A stretch of 64,000 bases of DNA from contig NZ_CP042818.1 of assembly GCF_008153345.1 (NCBI RefSeq), positions 620,001-684,000 of the forward strand, read 5' to 3'. A program made the translations under genes and the position numbers. Source of the stretch: Treponema phagedenis (lineage in GTDB: Bacteria; Spirochaetota; Spirochaetia; Treponematales; Treponemataceae). This document shows positions 44,265 to 52,923 of the stretch, piece after piece (within the stretch, counting starts at the first letter, position 1; every line of letters starts with the position of its first letter). The notes beneath the pieces were generated by a model. It worked only from the letters and a program-made list of their open reading frames with translations. It did not search any database and had not been told where the DNA came from.

Positions 44265-45602
44265 TTATTCCCAGGCTTTTGCCAAAGCATCGATTCCCGC
44301 CGCAATGTTCTCATGGCTTAGACCGGCAAAGCCCAGAATAACTGTAGGGCGTTCAGGTTTTACGGCAATGCAGTAATTCGATATGCCGTGAATCAAAATA
44401 CCTGCATTCCTCGCTAAGCGCACCAATTCTTCTTCCCCTTTCTCTCCCTCCCATTCCAGCAGCGTGTGAAGACCCGCTTCCGAGCCTTCCACCCGCATGT
44501 GTGCATGTTTTTGCACCGCATAAAGCAGCGTTTCCCGTTTTTCTTTATAGAGTTTGCGCATCCGATTTACATGGCGTATAAAATATCCTCGCCGTATGAA
44601 AAGATCTAACGTTTTTTGAATGAGAATCGGCACGGGGCAGAAGGCATAGGCAGCTTTTTTATGGTATTGCTCCGTCATCTCATCGGGTAAAAGCATATAA
44701 CTTAACCGAAAGGACGGTGATAATGTGTTAGAGAACGTGCCCATGTATACAACTTTGTCGTGAACATCAATGCTTTTAAGAGCCGGGATTGGTCTTCCCT
44801 GATATTTAAATTCCCCGTCGTAGTCATCCTCAATAATCCATGCGTGTTTTTGTTTTGCCCAATCCAAAAGTTCAAGCCTCCTCCGCATAGACATGATTTT
44901 TCCGGTAGGGAACTGGTGAGAAGGCGTGATACACAACACGGTAATTCCCGCCGCTTCAACGTCTTTTCGATGAATTCCTTCTGTATCCATCGGCAAAGGT
45001 ACATAGCTTATGCGATTAGCTTCGAACATCATACTCCATCGTTCAAAACCGGGATCTTCAATTCCAAAATGGGCGTTTTCCCATAGTCCAAAAAGAATTT
45101 GGAAAAGATATTCCGTGCCCGCACTGATAATAATATTTTCTTTTTTACCGCGAATGCCGCGGGAATGATAAAGATACTCAACAATGGATGCCCGCAACGC
45201 TTCGTCCCCTTGCCGTTGCCCGCGGAAAAGAAGGCTTTTCTTCTCCTTACTCAGCACCTCTCCTGTGAGTTTTTTCCAGATGCCGAAGGGAAAATCTCCT
45301 ACTCCCTGATAGGAAAAATCAAAACAAAAATCAACAGGCTTTTTCTCTTCCGCTGACTCATTGGCGGCAGGAACACTCAGCAGCAAATCTAAATTCGCTA
45401 CAAAATAACCTCGCCGCTCCTGAGATTCCACATAGCCTTCGTCTATTAAAAGATTATACGCATTTTCTACCGAGTTAATGCTTATTACCCGCTCTCGTGC
45501 AAGGCTTCTTTTGCTGGGAAGTTTACTGTCGGCGGGCAAAGTTCCCTCTTGAATCTTTTCTTTGAACTCCTCATACAGTTCCACGTATAACGGCTTTTTC
45601 AT
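44265..45602 (-). CDS. pdxR: MocR/PdxR-like regulator lacking the PLP lysine
   Basis: A 445-residue GntR-type winged helix (about residues 1-70, KLPSKRSLARERVISINSVE) fused to a fold-type I aminotransferase domain. It is divergent from pdxS, the classic PdxR-pdxS arrangement where PdxR activates PLP synthesis. At the PLP Schiff-base position (usual GTFSK) the sequence is GTFSNTLSPSFRLSYM, with Asn (AAC codon) instead of Lys, so covalent PLP binding is not possible. PLP might bind non-covalently or another ligand may be sensed. Name taken from context. Confidence 0.8.
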   Translation of the reverse strand: MKKPLYVELYEEFKEKIQEGTLPADSKLPSKRSLARERVISINSVENAYNLLIDEGYVESQERRGYFVANLDLLLSVPAANESAEEKKPVDFCFDFSYQGVGDFPFGIWKKLTGEVLSKEKKSLLFRGQRQGDEALRASIVEYLYHSRGIRGKKENIIISAGTEYLFQILFGLWENAHFGIEDPGFERWSMMFEANRISYVPLPMDTEGIHRKDVEAAGITVLCITPSHQFPTGKIMSMRRRLELLDWAKQKHAWIIEDDYDGEFKYQGRPIPALKSIDVHDKVVYMGTFSNTLSPSFRLSYMLLPDEMTEQYHKKAAYAFCPVPILIQKTLDLFIRRGYFIRHVNRMRKLYKEKRETLLYAVQKHAHMRVEGSEAGLHTLLEWEGEKGEEELVRLARNAGILIHGISNYCIAVKPERPTVILGFAGLSHENIAAGIDALAKAWE

Positions 45603-45639
45603 TTCGCTTTATCTGATCCCTTAAAAATAATTTATTTTG

Positions 45640-45673
45640 ATACTGTTTATCATATCAGTTCAATCGTATACTG
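45640..45673 (+). promoter_or_regulatory. Divergent pdxR-pdxS operator region
   Basis: Between the divergent genes, ATACTG repeats directly at 45640-45645 and 45668-45673 (28 bp apart) and CATATCAGT (45651-45659) carries the inverted version. MocR regulators bind direct repeats in divergent promoters, so this is a candidate PdxR site. Confidence 0.5.
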
Positions 45674-45709
45674 AGCAAAATAAAAACACAAGCGTCAAGG
45701 AGTATACTT

Positions 45710-46570
45710 ATGGATAAAAAAACAGAATTAACCAAACAATTTGCAGGTGGCGTAATTATGGACGTTACAACTCCCGAGCAGGCTAAAATTGCAGAGTCTG
45801 CCGGGGCGGTAGCGGTTATGGCTTTGGAGCGAATTCCTGCGGATATTCGTGCAGCGGGCGGAGTTTCCCGTATGAGCGATCCGGGGATGATTAAGCGTAT
45901 TATGGCCGCGGTTTCCATTCCCGTTATGGCAAAATGCCGAATCGGGCATTTTGCCGAAGCCATGATTTTGGAAGCCATCGGGATCGATTATATTGACGAA
46001 AGCGAAGTACTTTCTCCGGCTGACCACGTATTTCATGTTGACAAAAGCAAATTTAAAACGCCCTTTGTCTGCGGTGCCAGAAATTTGGGCGAAGCTTTGA
46101 GACGTATCCAAGAAGGGGCATCCATGATTCGTACAAAAGGAGAAGCAGGCACAGGCGATGTAGTACAAGCGGTAACCCATATGCGTCAAATTCAAGGCGA
46201 TATCCAAAAAGTAGCGGCTATGCGCGAAGATGAGCTTTATCACGAAGCGAAAGAATTGAGCGTTCCCTATGAGTTGCTTCACTATGTGCACGAGCATCGC
46301 AAACTTCCGGTTCTGAATTTTTCTGCAGGCGGTGTGGCAACCCCCGCAGATGCGGCGCTGATGAGAATGCTTGGCGCAGAAGGTGTTTTTGTCGGTTCAG
46401 GTATCTTTAAATCTGGCGACCCCGAAAAGCGCGCCCGTGCCATTGTCAAAGCCGTAAAACACTTCGACGATCCGAACGTATTGGCGGAAGTCTCTGAAAA
46501 TCTTGGAGCAGCCATGGTTGGCATCAACGAAAATGAAATTGAAGTAATCATGGCGGAGCGCGGAGTCTAA
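45710..46570 (+). CDS. pdxS: PLP synthase subunit PdxS
   Basis: A 286-residue PdxS (beta/alpha barrel) making pyridoxal 5'-phosphate from ribose 5-phosphate, glyceraldehyde 3-phosphate and ammonia. The two catalytic lysines are in AKCRIGH (near residue 65) and RTKGEAGTG (near 139). Its usual partner PdxT, the glutaminase, normally follows directly. Here the next sequence is a hairpin-repeat array with no gene until pcrA. The enzyme could use free ammonia or a PdxT encoded elsewhere. Confidence 0.95.
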   Translation: MDKKTELTKQFAGGVIMDVTTPEQAKIAESAGAVAVMALERIPADIRAAGGVSRMSDPGMIKRIMAAVSIPVMAKCRIGHFAEAMILEAIGIDYIDESEVLSPADHVFHVDKSKFKTPFVCGARNLGEALRRIQEGASMIRTKGEAGTGDVVQAVTHMRQIQGDIQKVAAMREDELYHEAKELSVPYELLHYVHEHRKLPVLNFSAGGVATPADAALMRMLGAEGVFVGSGIFKSGDPEKRARAIVKAVKHFDDPNVLAEVSENLGAAMVGINENEIEVIMAERGV

Positions 46571-46612
46571 CAGCAGGGAAAAACTAACCCTGCGAGTTTT
46601 AAAACTTCCTGT

Positions 46613-46877
46613 TATAAAAAGGAGCTCGACACGGCGCAAGGGCGAACCCTTGGAATTGCTACCTTTGGTTCGCCTACGAGTTTTGCCTGTTTGCAATAAG
46701 GTGTCAGGCAAAACATCGTTTGGAATTTTGCAACGGTAGGCAAACTTACCATAGGACGAACCTTTGGAACTTCTACCTTTGGTTCGCCAACGAGTTTTAA
46801 AGCTTCAATTTTACAGTTTTGTGTTGATGCTTTAAAACATCGTTTGGAATTTAGCAACGGTGAGCAAACTTACCACA
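46613..46877. repeat. Dispersed repeat, copy G, with two hairpin modules
   Basis: GAGCTCGACACGGCGCAA is followed by a module carrying TTTGCC/GGCAAA stems, then CGGTAGGCAAACTTACCATA, then a second module (TTTTAAAGC/GCTTTAAAA), and finally CGGTGAGCAAACTTACCACA. Each insertion is at the same GCAA/CGGTG point as in copy F. Confidence 0.65.
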
Positions 46878-46892
46878 GGAATGCTTAAACAC

Positions 46893-47180
46893 GGTTTTAA
46901 CGTCCGTGGCAAAAACTAACCCGTCTGCGTGGAACCACGGGCGTCCGTGCCCGTTCTGAAATTTACCTCCCTCCGGTGCAGGAGTTAAGGAGACGCAGGA
47001 TCGCGGCGAAGCATAAGCGAAAAGCGCCCTGCGCCAGCAGCACGGGCGAAGTGTTGACATTCCGGTTTTCACTTCGCCTGCGAGTTTGAAAACTTCTATA
47101 TTTATAGCAGCAGTAGTTTTCAAACATCGTTTGCAATTTTCCGGCAGGTTAAGGGCTGCCCAAGCCCTTAATGCGAAGCA
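46893..47180. repeat. Long hairpin-module array, duplicated unit 1
   Basis: Contains the GTCCGTGGC hairpin, the ACGGGCGTCCGTGCCCGT hairpin, a G+C-rich stretch (GGACGCAGGATCGCGGCGAA) and a TTTGAAAAC/GTTTTCAAA hairpin. Nearly identical to 47538-47829, about 650 bp away. No gene; overlapping open frames are artefacts of the repeated sequence. Confidence 0.7.
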
Positions 47181-47319
47181 TACCCTTAAATTCGCCTCCT
47201 GCAAATCAACAACCAAATACAAGGCTGAAAAACACACTATTTCCTGTGCCCTACAACTGAAAACCTATTTACTCAACGGCGAACACTGAAATCACTCGTT
47301 TTCAGGACGGGTTCTTAGG

Positions 47320-47537
47320 GCAACGGTTTAGTTTTTGACGTTCTTGTCAAAAACTAAACCACGAGTTTTAAAAGCACTTGGAAAAAGTTTGTGCTTTTAA
47401 AACATCGTTTCTGCTTGGAACCACCGCCGTCCGTGGCGGTTCTGATTTACGCAGTGTTGGAACCGGCAGCGTAGCTTCGAAGCAGAGGAAGAGAGAGTCC
47501 CAGAGAGAGGAGGAGAAACTTGCTCTGAACAATGGGT
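47320..47537. repeat. Further hairpin modules
   Basis: TTTTTGACG/GTCAAAAA, TTTTAAAAGCAC/GTGCTTTTAAAA and CCGCCGTCCGTGGCGG hairpins in sequence, then GCGTAGCTTCGAAGCAGAGG, a short non-hairpin stretch. The TTTTAAAAGCAC block is the reverse of that near 33.0 kb. Confidence 0.6.
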
Positions 47538-47829
47538 TAGTTTTTGCCGTCCGTGGCAAAAACTAACCCGTCTGCGTGGAACCACGGGCGTCCGTGCCCG
47601 TTCTGAAATTTACATTCCTCCGGTGCAGGGGTCAAGGGGACGCAGGATCGCGGCGAAGCATAAGCGAAAAAGGCTCTGCGCCAGCAGCACGGGCGAAGTG
47701 TTGACATTCCGGTTTTCACTTCGCCTGCGAGTTTGAAAACTTCTATATTTATAGCAGCAGTAGTTTTCAAACATCGTTTGCAATTTTCCGGCAGGTTAAG
47801 GGCTGCCCAAGCCCTTAATGCGAAGCATA
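47538..47829. repeat. Long hairpin-module array, duplicated unit 2
   Basis: Second copy of 46893-47180, with a few substitutions. It reaches to within 7 bases of the pcrA stop codon, so it forms the 3' flank of that gene. Confidence 0.7.
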
Positions 47830-47835
47830 AGCAGG

Positions 47836-49830
47836 TTAAGAGCCGCCGAAGCGGGTTTTCATTTGGGCGAACATTTTGGCGATGTCGGCGGCTTCGGCTT
47901 GGGCGTCCGGTTCGTGGTAGTGGACAAGGTCGGCGGGGATTTCTTCCAGAAAAGGGGAGGGGGCGCATTCGCGGAAGGTGCCCATTTTTTTTCGGGTGCG
48001 GCAGCTGGTTATATACAGTTTTTGCTGCGCCCGCGTGATTGCAACATAAAAAAGGCGGCGCTCTTCTTCAATATCGCCGTCGTTTTCTTCCATGCTGCGC
48101 GCATGGGGAATAATGCCTTCTTCGGTGCCGGCAATAAACACCACCGGAAATTCCAATCCCTTCGCCGCATGAATGGTCATAATTTGCACCTCGCCCTTAT
48201 CCTCTTCGTTCATATCGTCTCTGGTTAAAAGGGTAATACGGTTCAAATAATCGTAAAGATTAACGTCAAAATTATCCGGATTGTGCTCCCACTCCTCAAT
48301 CGATTGAATAAGCCGCTCTATATTGAGGAATTTATAACGCGCCGCCTTTTCGTTTTTTTGGTATTCCTGAATAAGATAATCAAAATAATTGATTTCCTCG
48401 ACCAGCTTCCGCACCTTTTGCGCCAACCCTTTACCCGAAAGCAGCAATTTGCGGTGTCGGGAAATAAGGTCTGCAAAACTTTGCACATCGGCAAGCCCCT
48501 TATCTTTTATGCTGCCGCCTTCGCTGTTTGCAAGCAGGTTATTAATTGCCGCACGGATTGAGCATTTTTGTTCGGTTGCAATATGCGAAATAATTTCAAC
48601 TGTTCTTTTGCCGATTCCTCGGCGCGGCGTATTGATAATGCGCAAAAGGTTTATATCATCGTCGGGATTTGCAACAACCCGCAGATAACTAATAACATCT
48701 TTTATTTCCTTGCGCTGAAAAAAGCTTGTTCCGCCCGACATTTTATAGGGAATATTTGCGTTTAAAAAAGATTCTTCAATGGCTCTGCTCAAACTATTTG
48801 CGCGGATAAGTACCCCAAAATCGGAAAAACTGCGGTTTTCCCGCGCCTTTTCGGTTAGAATCATATCGGCAATAAAATCCGCCTCGACGGTTTCCGTTTC
48901 GGGGATAAATATTTCAATGGGCTTACCGGAATCGTTTCCCGACCAGAGCGCCTTTTCTTTGCGGTTGGTGTTATGCGCAATAACGCCGTTTGCCGCCGCA
49001 AGGATGGTGCCCGTTGAGCGGTAGTTTTGCTCCAGCTTAATTTCTACCAGCTGCGGAAAATCCTTTTCAAACATTCGGATATTCTCGAAATTTGCGCCGC
49101 GCCATGAATAAATAGACTGATCATCATCGCCAACCACGCAAACATTATTTTCCGCAATCAATTTCATAAAATTATACTGTTGAATACTGGTATCCTGAAA
49201 CTCATCAACCATGATATAGCGGTAGCGGTTTTTATACTCAGCCAAAATTTCCGGATGTTCGGTAAAAAGCTGTATCGGCAGCATAATCAAATCGTCAAAA
49301 TCAACCGCATTATAAATTTTAAGGCTGTCCTGATACTCTTGATACAAAAGCCGGTATGCGTCATGCTCGCCCCGCCAGCTTTTTCTGCCCATTTTAATAT
49401 TTGAAAACAGCGCGCCGACGGCATATACATCAAAAGAGTCTTGCGAAAACTTCAGTTCTTTCCCAAGCTCCTTGATAAGTTGATTGCGGTCTGTTTCGTC
49501 ATAAATGCTGAAATTACTTCTCCAGCCGAGTGCGGCGATATGTTCCCGCAAAATCTTTACGCCGAATGCGTGAAAAGTGCTTACGGTCAGATTTTGCAGT
49601 TTTTTGCCGGTGAGCTCTTTAATTCGCTCTTCCATTTCCCGCGCCGCCTTATTGGTAAAGGTGAGCGCAAGAATCTGCGACTGCGGAATACCGCGGTCAA
49701 GCATATGCGCAATACGAAACGTTATAACCCTTGTCTTCCCCGATCCCGCACCCGCAATAATCAACACCGGCCCCTCAATTGTAGAAACCGCCTTTCTTTG
49801 CTCCGGATTAAGCTTATCAACCATACTCAT
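47836..49830 (-). CDS. pcrA: UvrD/PcrA-type superfamily 1 DNA helicase
   Basis: A 664-residue ATP-dependent 3'-5' helicase for repair and replication restart. Motifs: GAGSGKT near residue 27, VVGDDDQSIYSWRGA near 232-246, QNYRS near 270 and VAITRAQQKLYI near 609. I chose ATG 49830 (MSMVDKLNPEQ); ATG 49824 is two codons on. No Shine-Dalgarno is visible at either. Longer frames upstream extend into repeat DNA. UvrD, Rep and PcrA cannot be separated with certainty. Confidence 0.9.
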   Translation of the reverse strand: MSMVDKLNPEQRKAVSTIEGPVLIIAGAGSGKTRVITFRIAHMLDRGIPQSQILALTFTNKAAREMEERIKELTGKKLQNLTVSTFHAFGVKILREHIAALGWRSNFSIYDETDRNQLIKELGKELKFSQDSFDVYAVGALFSNIKMGRKSWRGEHDAYRLLYQEYQDSLKIYNAVDFDDLIMLPIQLFTEHPEILAEYKNRYRYIMVDEFQDTSIQQYNFMKLIAENNVCVVGDDDQSIYSWRGANFENIRMFEKDFPQLVEIKLEQNYRSTGTILAAANGVIAHNTNRKEKALWSGNDSGKPIEIFIPETETVEADFIADMILTEKARENRSFSDFGVLIRANSLSRAIEESFLNANIPYKMSGGTSFFQRKEIKDVISYLRVVANPDDDINLLRIINTPRRGIGKRTVEIISHIATEQKCSIRAAINNLLANSEGGSIKDKGLADVQSFADLISRHRKLLLSGKGLAQKVRKLVEEINYFDYLIQEYQKNEKAARYKFLNIERLIQSIEEWEHNPDNFDVNLYDYLNRITLLTRDDMNEEDKGEVQIMTIHAAKGLEFPVVFIAGTEEGIIPHARSMEENDGDIEEERRLFYVAITRAQQKLYITSCRTRKKMGTFRECAPSPFLEEIPADLVHYHEPDAQAEAADIAKMFAQMKTRFGGS

Positions 49831-49955
49831 ACGGGGAAAGAGTGTATCAAAAAAGCAAAAAAGAAAAAAGCATTTTTGAATACAACCTTTTAGATAGTAT
49901 CTAAATCTTTTTCCGTTCAGCATATTGACAGTAATGGTTTTGCGGCTTCAGCATT

Positions 49956-50018
49956 ACTATGGTAAGTTTGCTTGCCGTTGCGCCGTGTCGAACTCTTTTT
50001 TATAAAATTTTTTACAAT
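49956..50018. repeat. Dispersed CAACGGTG repeat, copy H
   Basis: Reverse orientation: ACTATGGTAAGTTTGCTTGC, CGTTGCGCCGTGTCGAACTC, TTTTTTATAAAATTTTTTAC. Uninterrupted. It lies between pcrA and the Wadjet genes. Confidence 0.7.
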
Positions 50019-50104
50019 TCGTATTATTAAAGAGTTTTGCACACACGAATGCAAGTACACCATCGCTATATTATTTCGGTTTTTTATGCTACAATTAAAA
50101 ATCT

Positions 50105-51598
50105 ATGGGACGTATTTCGAAAAAACTGGAGGACTACAAAAAAATATCCGAGGCGGCGTATTTGGCGGCGGCGCAAAACACGGAGCGGTATCGCATTATT
50201 TTACGGTATTTTTTTGTGCAGCACGAGCGCATGAAGGACTACAGTTATCCGAATGAGATTCTCGCGCATGTGCGGGGCATTTCGGGAATGGAAGCGTATA
50301 CGGAAGACGAGTTAACTCAGGATTTAAATCAGTTAGTTGCGTGGAAAAATATTGTCCCGGGTCAGGAAATTAAAAATCCGAGAACTATTGCGGAATTTAA
50401 TAAAAAGGTTTATCGATATCAAATTACTCCGTACACGGTTGAAATTGAACGAATGCTGGAGCATTTGGAAGAAAGCGAGGAGTTCCGCGGTTCGTTGGAT
50501 AAAAAAACATTTGAAAAACTGTACAGTGCGCTTCAGGATTTTTTATCTCAAGGATTTGATGAAGAGTTGGCGGAAAAGTGGCACGCAATTATCGACCTGT
50601 TTACGGAAGTGCGGCAAAACACTTCGGATTATTTGGCGTATTTAAGCAGCGAGCGATCCGAAGAAATGATGAAGCGCGAAAGTTTTTTAGCATACAAGGA
50701 TAGGTTTGTTGTTTATTTAAGCGATTTTATTCAAGGCAGTTATCAAATGGCGATGAAAATTCAGGATAGCTTTGAGCACTGCAATGATGAAGACTTAAGG
50801 CGCCGGTTTCTGTTTTTGGCGGAAATACCGGACTTTGTTCCGCGCTACGAGGAGCTCGCCTTTGACCCTGCCGTTAAGGCGGAAGAGCTTATGGAGCTTT
50901 GGGAAAGTTTTCGCCGCTGGTTTATTAACACCGGCGAGCATTCGTCGGAGTATCAGATTTTGCAGGATAGAACAAATAACATGATTCGCAAAATCACCGG
51001 AAGCATCCGGCGCATCGGAGAGCGCACTCAACAAAAACTCAGCAGAAAAAAAGACTACCTCCATGTGGCACAGTGGTTTTTAAACGCGCAAACAATGGAA
51101 GAAGCGCACCGGATTTCGGCGACGGTATTCGGCTTAACGCACACCCAGCATTACCTTACCGATGGGCTCGACACGGCAGACATCTATACTGAAATTTGGG
51201 ATATGAAGCCCCATGAAGTTATCACTCAACCAAAAACAAATAGATATCAGGAGCGGACAAGCATCACGCCGTATGTGATTGACCGCGAAGCAAAACAGGA
51301 ACTCATTAGAAAAAATCAGTCAAAGCAAAAGCAGCTGAAAGAAGCGATAGCGTCTTACATGGATGACGGGCGTTTAAGCGTGTTTGGCGAAAAGCAAATT
51401 TCTTCGGAGGTACGGAAGATATTATTAAAATGGATATCGGCGGCGTTTTTAACCGAAGACGGAATGATTTTAACCGAGTTCGGGTATCGCGTAAAAGTGA
51501 AAATCGAAAAAGAGCAAACTACCCTTGTTTTATCTGAAGACGGTGCCATGGAAATGCCTGCCTTTGAAGTAGCGATTTTAAAAGAGGGAAGCCGGTGA
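50105..51598 (+). CDS. jetA: JetA of a type II Wadjet system (DUF2397)
   Basis: A 497-residue protein of the DUF2397/TIGR02677 family, the kleisin-like JetA of Wadjet, an SMC-type plasmid-restricting complex. N-terminal winged-helix region YRIILRYFFVQHERMKDYSY and VYRYQITPYTVEIERML (to about residue 115), then a helical middle part (kleisin linker). The C-terminal winged helix ends LVLSEDGAMEMPAFEVAI, as in the family. The ATG at 50105 is 9 bases after a TACAAT -10 box, so the leader is very short. It overlaps the next gene by 4 bp. The match is by pattern memory, not a search. Confidence 0.75.
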   Translation: MGRISKKLEDYKKISEAAYLAAAQNTERYRIILRYFFVQHERMKDYSYPNEILAHVRGISGMEAYTEDELTQDLNQLVAWKNIVPGQEIKNPRTIAEFNKKVYRYQITPYTVEIERMLEHLEESEEFRGSLDKKTFEKLYSALQDFLSQGFDEELAEKWHAIIDLFTEVRQNTSDYLAYLSSERSEEMMKRESFLAYKDRFVVYLSDFIQGSYQMAMKIQDSFEHCNDEDLRRRFLFLAEIPDFVPRYEELAFDPAVKAEELMELWESFRRWFINTGEHSSEYQILQDRTNNMIRKITGSIRRIGERTQQKLSRKKDYLHVAQWFLNAQTMEEAHRISATVFGLTHTQHYLTDGLDTADIYTEIWDMKPHEVITQPKTNRYQERTSITPYVIDREAKQELIRKNQSKQKQLKEAIASYMDDGRLSVFGEKQISSEVRKILLKWISAAFLTEDGMILTEFGYRVKVKIEKEQTTLVLSEDGAMEMPAFEVAILKEGSR

Positions 51599-52731
51599 AC
51601 GAACAAATTAGCGAGGGGCTTGTGCTTCTGTTTGAAAACTATTGGATTTTACGCAAAAAATCGCCGCGAGAGTATACTCTGCTTCGGCAAATAGAAAAAG
51701 ACTTGCGGAAAATTATCAGCGAAAAGTTCGGCTTTCGCTTAACCATGCATACGGATTTTATCAAGCTGGAAAAATTGCCGGTTGATCCTGAGCCGTGGAT
51801 GGGTATGGAAAATTTTACGCAAACGATGGACTATGTTATTTTCAGCTGTCTTTTGAGCATACTCGAAGGAAAAGAAACGGGTGAATATTTTTTGCTCAGC
51901 CAGCTCTGCGAAGAACTCAAAGCTATCTACCCTGAAGGCGGCAAAGTTGACTGGGTGAATTACAATCACCGTAAATCTTTTGTGCGGGCAATGCAGCAAA
52001 TGCTTGAACTTAATTTGCTGGAAACGGTTGACGGAGACTTAATGCAGTTTGCGCAAAACGAAGATGCGGAGGTGCTCTACCGCTCGACTGTGTACTCCCG
52101 CTATTTTATGCGCCCCTATCCTCAAGATATTTACACGTACAATAGCTGGCAGGATTTACTGGAAGACGACAGCGGTGCCGACGCCGAGCAGATTTCTCTT
52201 CGGCACCGCGTGTACCGCCGGCTTTTTTTGCAGCCGGTATTATCGAAAGAAAAACTTTCCACTGAGGAGTTTTATTATCTTCGCAATCAGCGGCAAAGCA
52301 TAATAGACTTTACCGACAAGTACACGCCGTATAATTTTGAGCTCTATTTGGACACCGCGTTTTTATCTCTTTTGGAACGGAATACGCGAATAGCGACTTT
52401 TCCGTCGAGGCAGGGTATTGATGATGTAGTTTTGCACACTGCCGCCCTGCTCCGCGAAAAAAATCTTGAGCGCAACGAGGAAGGCAAGCTTGTTTTTTCG
52501 CACGATGAATGGAAGAGTTTTTTGCAGGAAGTAAAAGAGCGTTACAGCGCAGGCTGGACCAAACAATATCGCGAAGAGACGGACGCCGAGCAGCTGCAAA
52601 CCGAAGTGCTTGCCCAGTGCGAAAAATGGGGCTTTGCCTTTACGCGAGGCGATGAGATACTTATCAATCCGGTGATGGTAAGAATTGTAGGCGTTTACCC
52701 GGAAGACTTTTGCGAGGGAGAGTTACGGTAG
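51595..52731 (+). CDS. jetB: JetB of a type II Wadjet system (DUF2398)
   Basis: A 378-residue protein resembling DUF2398/TIGR02678, the JetB (KITE-like) subunit. Family-like stretches include LRKIISEKFGFRLTMHTDFI near residue 37 and FSCLLSILEGKETGEYFLLS near 82. It starts at GTG 51595, overlapping jetA by 4 bp with a GAGGGAAG Shine-Dalgarno. In a complete system jetC (SMC ATPase) and jetD (DUF2399 nuclease) follow; here a restriction-modification cassette does. A GTG overlapping the jetB stop opens only five codons, a possible trace of jetC. Confidence 0.7.
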   Translation: MNEQISEGLVLLFENYWILRKKSPREYTLLRQIEKDLRKIISEKFGFRLTMHTDFIKLEKLPVDPEPWMGMENFTQTMDYVIFSCLLSILEGKETGEYFLLSQLCEELKAIYPEGGKVDWVNYNHRKSFVRAMQQMLELNLLETVDGDLMQFAQNEDAEVLYRSTVYSRYFMRPYPQDIYTYNSWQDLLEDDSGADAEQISLRHRVYRRLFLQPVLSKEKLSTEEFYYLRNQRQSIIDFTDKYTPYNFELYLDTAFLSLLERNTRIATFPSRQGIDDVVLHTAALLREKNLERNEEGKLVFSHDEWKSFLQEVKERYSAGWTKQYREETDAEQLQTEVLAQCEKWGFAFTRGDEILINPVMVRIVGVYPEDFCEGELR

Positions 52732-52923
52732 TGGGGGAAGATTTATAAAGAAATAATCATTGCCCTGAAATTTGCAAAGTACGCTATTGCGTATTATATG
52801 ACGCTTTATCTGAATCAGCCGATATTTATAGCAATAAGGTAATAAAATTTAGCACAATAGAGAAGAGAAAATATTGTGTGATGATCACGATGCTTTATAT
52901 CAATCAGAACTATGGAGACAAAA

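Noticed and set aside
46851-47968. Repeated frames with LPENCKRCLKTTAAINIEVF in hairpin arrays, on both strands
   Set aside because: Generated by the two copies of the hairpin array; the second even runs into pcrA antisense. No start signals.
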